From Candidatus Gastranaerophilales bacterium (lineage in GTDB: Bacteria > Cyanobacteriota > Vampirovibrionia > Gastranaerophilales > Gastranaerophilaceae): DNA of 34,301 bases. The position numbers were made by a program, and so were the translations under genes. The stretch lies in NCBI GenBank assembly GCA_944326635.1, contig CALVEU010000007.1:1-34301 (forward strand). Reading direction: 5' to 3'. Within the stretch, counting starts at the first letter, position 1, and each line of letters begins with the position of its first letter. Shown piece by piece: positions 31,248-34,301 of the stretch. A model generated the notes under the pieces. That model was not told the origin of the DNA and did no database searches. It saw nothing but the letters and a program-made list of their open reading frames with translations.

Positions 31248-31320
31248 GCCTTTCTTAAATTTTTTCATATTTCGCTCCCTTCTTTAATTGTTATAATTAT
31301 AAAGAATTTCTTACATAAAT

Positions 31321-31527
31321 TCAAGGCACAGGATCATAACCACCCTCATGATATGGGTGGCATTTGCAAATTCTTTTTATCCCAAGCCAACCGCCTTTAA
31401 TTACTCCATATTTTTCAATAGCTTGACGAGTATATTCTGAACAAGTCGGATAAAACCGGCATACTGCAGGCGTATGTTTTGAAATTTTCTGATATATTGA
31501 TATTAAAAATAATATTATTTTTTTCAT
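31321..31527 (-). CDS. yidD: Membrane protein insertion efficiency factor YidD
   Basis: Small amphipathic inner-membrane-associated protein that aids YidC-dependent insertion. 68 residues from ATG 31527: [16 protein letters not shown], then the family signature [15 protein letters not shown] and C[14 protein letters not shown]. The frame also opens at TTG 31536, but YidD proteins begin at the Met. It lies 12 bases after the TPR gene stop with no Shine-Dalgarno, so translation is probably coupled. The usual neighbours (rpmH, rnpA, yidC) are absent. Confidence 0.94.
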   Translation of the reverse strand: MKKIILFLISIYQKISKHTPAVCRFYPTCSEYTRQAIEKYGVIKGGWLGIKRICKCHPYHEGGYDPVP

Positions 31528-31539
31528 AATATACAAATT

Positions 31540-32544
31540 CTATTTATCTTTCAATTTTAATTGTTCTATATATTTAGATGTGGATTCTCTCATAGCATTC
31601 CTATTTTTATCCCATTCATCTTTAGGAACTGTTGAAACTTTTCCTTTATTTGAAAAAACTTCAATACCATGATAACAAATCCATTTAGGATCTGGCCTAT
31701 TCGGATTTTTTAAATCAAAATCTAATACTTTTTGCAACAAATTAGCTAAATCATTACTATTCATTTTTGATATATAAACTGCAGTTTTCGGAGCTACCAA
31801 AGGTAACATACGAGCAGCTTGATAAGCAGATTTATCAGCACAAACCATTACATCTTGGATTGATCTATAACGACCTAGAGCATATAAAAATGAAGCTAAA
31901 TTTTTATCAGTAGGATAAATATCTTCAGCAACTGCAATATAATAAATTGGCAAAACATCTACAGAATAATTTTTTACAGAATTTATTATTTCCTTTTTCT
32001 TTTTTTCAGGCATTTGTTTATATTCTTCAACAAGATAAAAAGGATCATTAATTGACTTATAATTTGTTACATTTCCATTTTTTACAATTACAAAACCATT
32101 TTTAGCATTAATAACATCTTGCATCTGAGCTTCTGCCAATTTATTATTTGGATCTAATTCAAGAGCTTTTTTATAATCAGCAATAGCATTATCATAATCT
32201 TTATTATGATAATATGCTAATCCTCTATTTTGAAAATTTTCAGCATAATTAGGCTCATATTCAATTGCTTTTGAATAATTAACGATAGCTAGTTCATATT
32301 CACCCAACTCATCCATTGCTATACCTTTAAAAAAATAACCAAAAGCGGACTTTGGATAATATTTTATCACGTCATCTGAATACTTATTTAATTCAGACCA
32401 ATTTTCACTTTGAAAAGCTTCTTTTACTAACTTCTTATATTCTGTATAATCTTTGGCAAAAACTTTTAAATTTAGAGCCCCCAAATAGCACAAGATAACT
32501 AAAAATAAAATTACCACACCAGATATAATAATATTTTTCTTCAT
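31540..32544 (-). CDS. Membrane-anchored TPR protein of unknown function
   Basis: 334 residues. N-terminal signal anchor (residues 5-30: I-I-I-S-G-V-V-I-L-F-L-V-I-L-C-Y-L-G-A-L), then about three TPR units (Y-F-F-K-G-I-A-M-D-E-L-G-E-Y-E-L-A-I, F-Q-N-R-G-L-A-Y-Y-H-N-K-D-Y-D-N-A-I, then A-L-E-L-D-P-N-N) and an unassigned helical C-terminal domain. It is probably extracytoplasmic. Shine-Dalgarno AAAGGGG. It is 16 bases downstream of flhA on the same strand and followed by yidD, so all three may be one transcript; a role in flagellar or export-apparatus assembly is possible but not shown. Confidence 0.75.
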   Translation of the reverse strand: MKKNIIISGVVILFLVILCYLGALNLKVFAKDYTEYKKLVKEAFQSENWSELNKYSDDVIKYYPKSAFGYFFKGIAMDELGEYELAIVNYSKAIEYEPNYAENFQNRGLAYYHNKDYDNAIADYKKALELDPNNKLAEAQMQDVINAKNGFVIVKNGNVTNYKSINDPFYLVEEYKQMPEKKKKEIINSVKNYSVDVLPIYYIAVAEDIYPTDKNLASFLYALGRYRSIQDVMVCADKSAYQAARMLPLVAPKTAVYISKMNSNDLANLLQKVLDFDLKNPNRPDPKWICYHGIEVFSNKGKVSTVPKDEWDKNRNAMRESTSKYIEQLKLKDK

Positions 32545-32560
32545 TTAACACCCCTTTTCT

Positions 32561-34301
32561 TTATTCCATAGCATAAGATTCACCAATAGAATCTATCGCC
32601 TCAACTTTGATATCCGTAATCAATTCTGAATAAGAAATTACAACAATAGTCGGAATATGTCTTTCCAAAAGTTGATAAAGAGGTAAACGAATTCTTGGTG
32701 AACACAATATTACAGGCTGCTGTCCACATGCCTGATGAGCTCTCATTAATGTTGTAGCAGTTGTTTCAATCAATTCCTGAACCTGCATAGGATTCAACAA
32801 AAACATTGTACCTAACTCTGTTCTTTGACAACTGTCATCAAGAGTTTTTTCCCACTCTGGAGAAAGAGTTAACGCATATAAAACTTTGTCATCACCAACA
32901 TTAGATAAACATATTTGACGTCCTAATGCAGCTCTTAATCTTTCCGATAAAATGTCAGGTTCTTTTGAAAATCTTGCGTAATCACAAAGTCTTTCAAATA
33001 CAAATATAATATCTTTTATAGAAACTTTTTCTCTGATTAAGTTTACAAATATTTTTCTTAAGTCACTTGTAGAAATAATTGTAGGAACAAGGTCATTTAC
33101 CAATGTAGGGTCTTGGGAACGAACAAGTTCCATAAGCTTCAATACATCAGTTTTTGTCATAACTTCATCAACGTGTTTTCTTACACATTCTTGCAAGTGT
33201 GTAACAATTACGTCAGTTGAGTCAACGGCAGTAACAGACCGAGCTGTTTTTGCATCCTCAGGAGAAATCCAATAAGCCTGAGTTTGATATGTAGGATCAA
33301 TACCGATTATTGCGTCTTGAGGAACTTCTTTTTTCATCGCATCCCATTGATCAGCAATAACCATTAATTTACCAGGATAAACATACCCTGTTGCAACAGT
33401 ATTTCCACGAATTGAAATCATATATTCATTAGCATCCAAAGCTGATGAATCCATAATTCTTATATTTGGCAGAATATAACCTAATTCATCTGTAACTCTT
33501 TGACGTAAAGCAGCAATCTTAGCTAGCAATTGACCTTCTTGGTCAGGGTCAGCAATTACAAGTAAGTTAGAACCAACCTGCAAACTTAAAACATCAACAC
33601 CTAACCGCTCGTACATTCTGTTCGGGTTAACAAGATCTTGCATATTTTGACGAACATTTTCCAATTGTCCCAATTGAGACTGAACATCGGCATTGATTAA
33701 AGTTGAGAAGCCTGCAATAAATAAACCAATTGCAAAAAGGAAAAATGGTAAAAAAGGCAAACCTGTACCTTGCCAGAACCAAGTATGACCAGTAATAGCT
33801 AAGAATAATAAGAATACTGAAGCCAAAAATAACGCATTTGGTTTGCTTACAATTTGTCCTGTAACATCAGAACCTAAAGAATTAGCAGCAGATGAACGAG
33901 TCATAAATACACCTGCAGCAATAGACATTAATAATGAAGGTAATTGAGATGCAAGACCGTCACCAATAGTTAAAATTGTATATTTAGAAACTGCATCTGC
34001 AACAGGCATTTGGTTCATTAAACACCCGATACACAAACCGCCGATAATATTAATCAAAACAATGATGATACCAGCTATAGTATCCCCTTTTACGAATTTC
34101 ATAGCACCATCCATGCTACCAAATAAGTTTGATTCTCTTTGTAAATCTTCACGTTTTTTAGTTGCTTCTTCTGGAGAAATTAACCCAGCATTAAAATCAG
34201 CGTCAATTGTCATCTGTTTACCTGGCATCGCATCTAATGCGAAACGAGCAGCAACTTCAGCTATACGTTCTGCACCTTTGGTGATTACCATGAACTGCAC
34301 A
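32561..34301 (-). CDS. flhA: Flagellar export gate protein FlhA, 5'-truncated by the window edge
   Basis: The frame runs off the end of the window, so the N-terminal membrane helices are missing and the GTG at 34300 is internal. Residues V-I-T-K-G-A-E-R-I-A-E-V-A-A-R-F-A-L-D and M-P-G-K-Q-M-T-I-D-A-D are the hallmark cytoplasmic loop of the FlhA/SctV (FHIPEP) family; further membrane helices follow, then the cytoplasmic ring domain (I-R-I-M-D-S-S-A-L, L-R-K-I-F-V-N-L-I-R-E-K-V-S-I-K-D, I-L-C-S-P-R-I-R-L-P-L). FlhA forms the nonameric gate through which flagellar subunits enter the export channel. An injectisome SctV is less likely, since no type III secretion neighbour is seen; upstream genes are needed to decide. 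Confidence 0.92.
   Translation of the reverse strand, partial: VQFMVITKGAERIAEVAARFALDAMPGKQMTIDADFNAGLISPEEATKKREDLQRESNLFGSMDGAMKFVKGDTIAGIIIVLINIIGGLCIGCLMNQMPVADAVSKYTILTIGDGLASQLPSLLMSIAAGVFMTRSSAANSLGSDVTGQIVSKPNALFLASVFLLFLAITGHTWFWQGTGLPFLPFFLFAIGLFIAGFSTLINADVQSQLGQLENVRQNMQDLVNPNRMYERLGVDVLSLQVGSNLLVIADPDQEGQLLAKIAALRQRVTDELGYILPNIRIMDSSALDANEYMISIRGNTVATGYVYPGKLMVIADQWDAMKKEVPQDAIIGIDPTYQTQAYWISPEDAKTARSVTAVDSTDVIVTHLQECVRKHVDEVMTKTDVLKLMELVRSQDPTLVNDLVPTIISTSDLRKIFVNLIREKVSIKDIIFVFERLCDYARFSKEPDILSERLRAALGRQICLSNVGDDKVLYALTLSPEWEKTLDDSCQRTELGTMFLLNPMQVQELIETTATTLMRAHQACGQQPVILCSPRIRLPLYQLLERHIPTIVVISYSELITDIKVEAIDSIGESYAME

Overview
This 34.3 kb window is AT-rich bacterial DNA with short intergenic gaps and densely packed genes. 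The repeated prepilin N-terminus (G|FTLAEVLITLGIIGVVAA) and the mix of genes point to a gut Gastranaerophilales-type bacterium (Melainabacteria/Vampirovibrionia, the non-photosynthetic sister group of Cyanobacteria). That placement is inference from protein style; there is no rRNA gene here. A large AsmA-like protein indicates an outer membrane, and an FlhA-type export gate indicates flagella or a related type III export apparatus.

Layout. 1-1738: two tandem, closely related pseudopilin genes, the first cut by the window edge. 1810-3456 (-): a U32-peptidase-like protein. 3457-3826: REP-like repeats. 3827-4714: a small unknown gene and maf. 4715-7144 (-): a SEC-C protein and a TPR membrane protein. 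7216-7556: a structured tRNA-Pro-like remnant followed by tRNA-Pro(GGG) and tRNA-Pro(CGG). 7625-10943: a small kinase-like protein, an acidic amino acid symporter, queF and yraN. 10936-12039 (-): recF. 12142-15122: a small unknown gene, pilT and lysS. 15201-16710 (-): two more pseudopilins. 16771-19245: overlapping bioF-bioG-bioC. 19377-20882: an unknown gene and a fifth pseudopilin. 21109-22485: two small unknown genes, a possible small RNA and aroQ. 22736-24903: a degenerate PAS/histidine kinase and a sugar-type ABC ATPase. 24900-25789: a 54-codon gene and rubrerythrin. 25931-30385: a 1484-residue AsmA-like protein. 30391-34301 (-): a sixth pseudopilin, yidD, a TPR protein and partial flhA.

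The main theme is a family of six prepilin-like proteins that share an N-terminal processing/transmembrane segment and a D-x-N-x-x-x-(x)-P-N motif, with otherwise divergent bodies. Two of them (20151 and 31206) are preceded by a well-placed Shine-Dalgarno and ATG followed by a run of exactly ten C or G. In both, ten gives a short dead-end peptide, while eleven would fuse the upstream start in frame with the pseudopilin. This is the signature expected of slipped-strand phase variation and is the best candidate here for an undescribed system. One of the two also carries an 86-bp palindromic repeat translated in frame inside its prepilin leader.

A second theme is initiation without leaders. Five genes have a -10 hexamer ending exactly six bases before the start codon and no Shine-Dalgarno, as expected for leaderless mRNAs. 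Homopolymer lengths come from a single sequence and could be assembly errors; promoter, hairpin and small RNA calls were made by eye.
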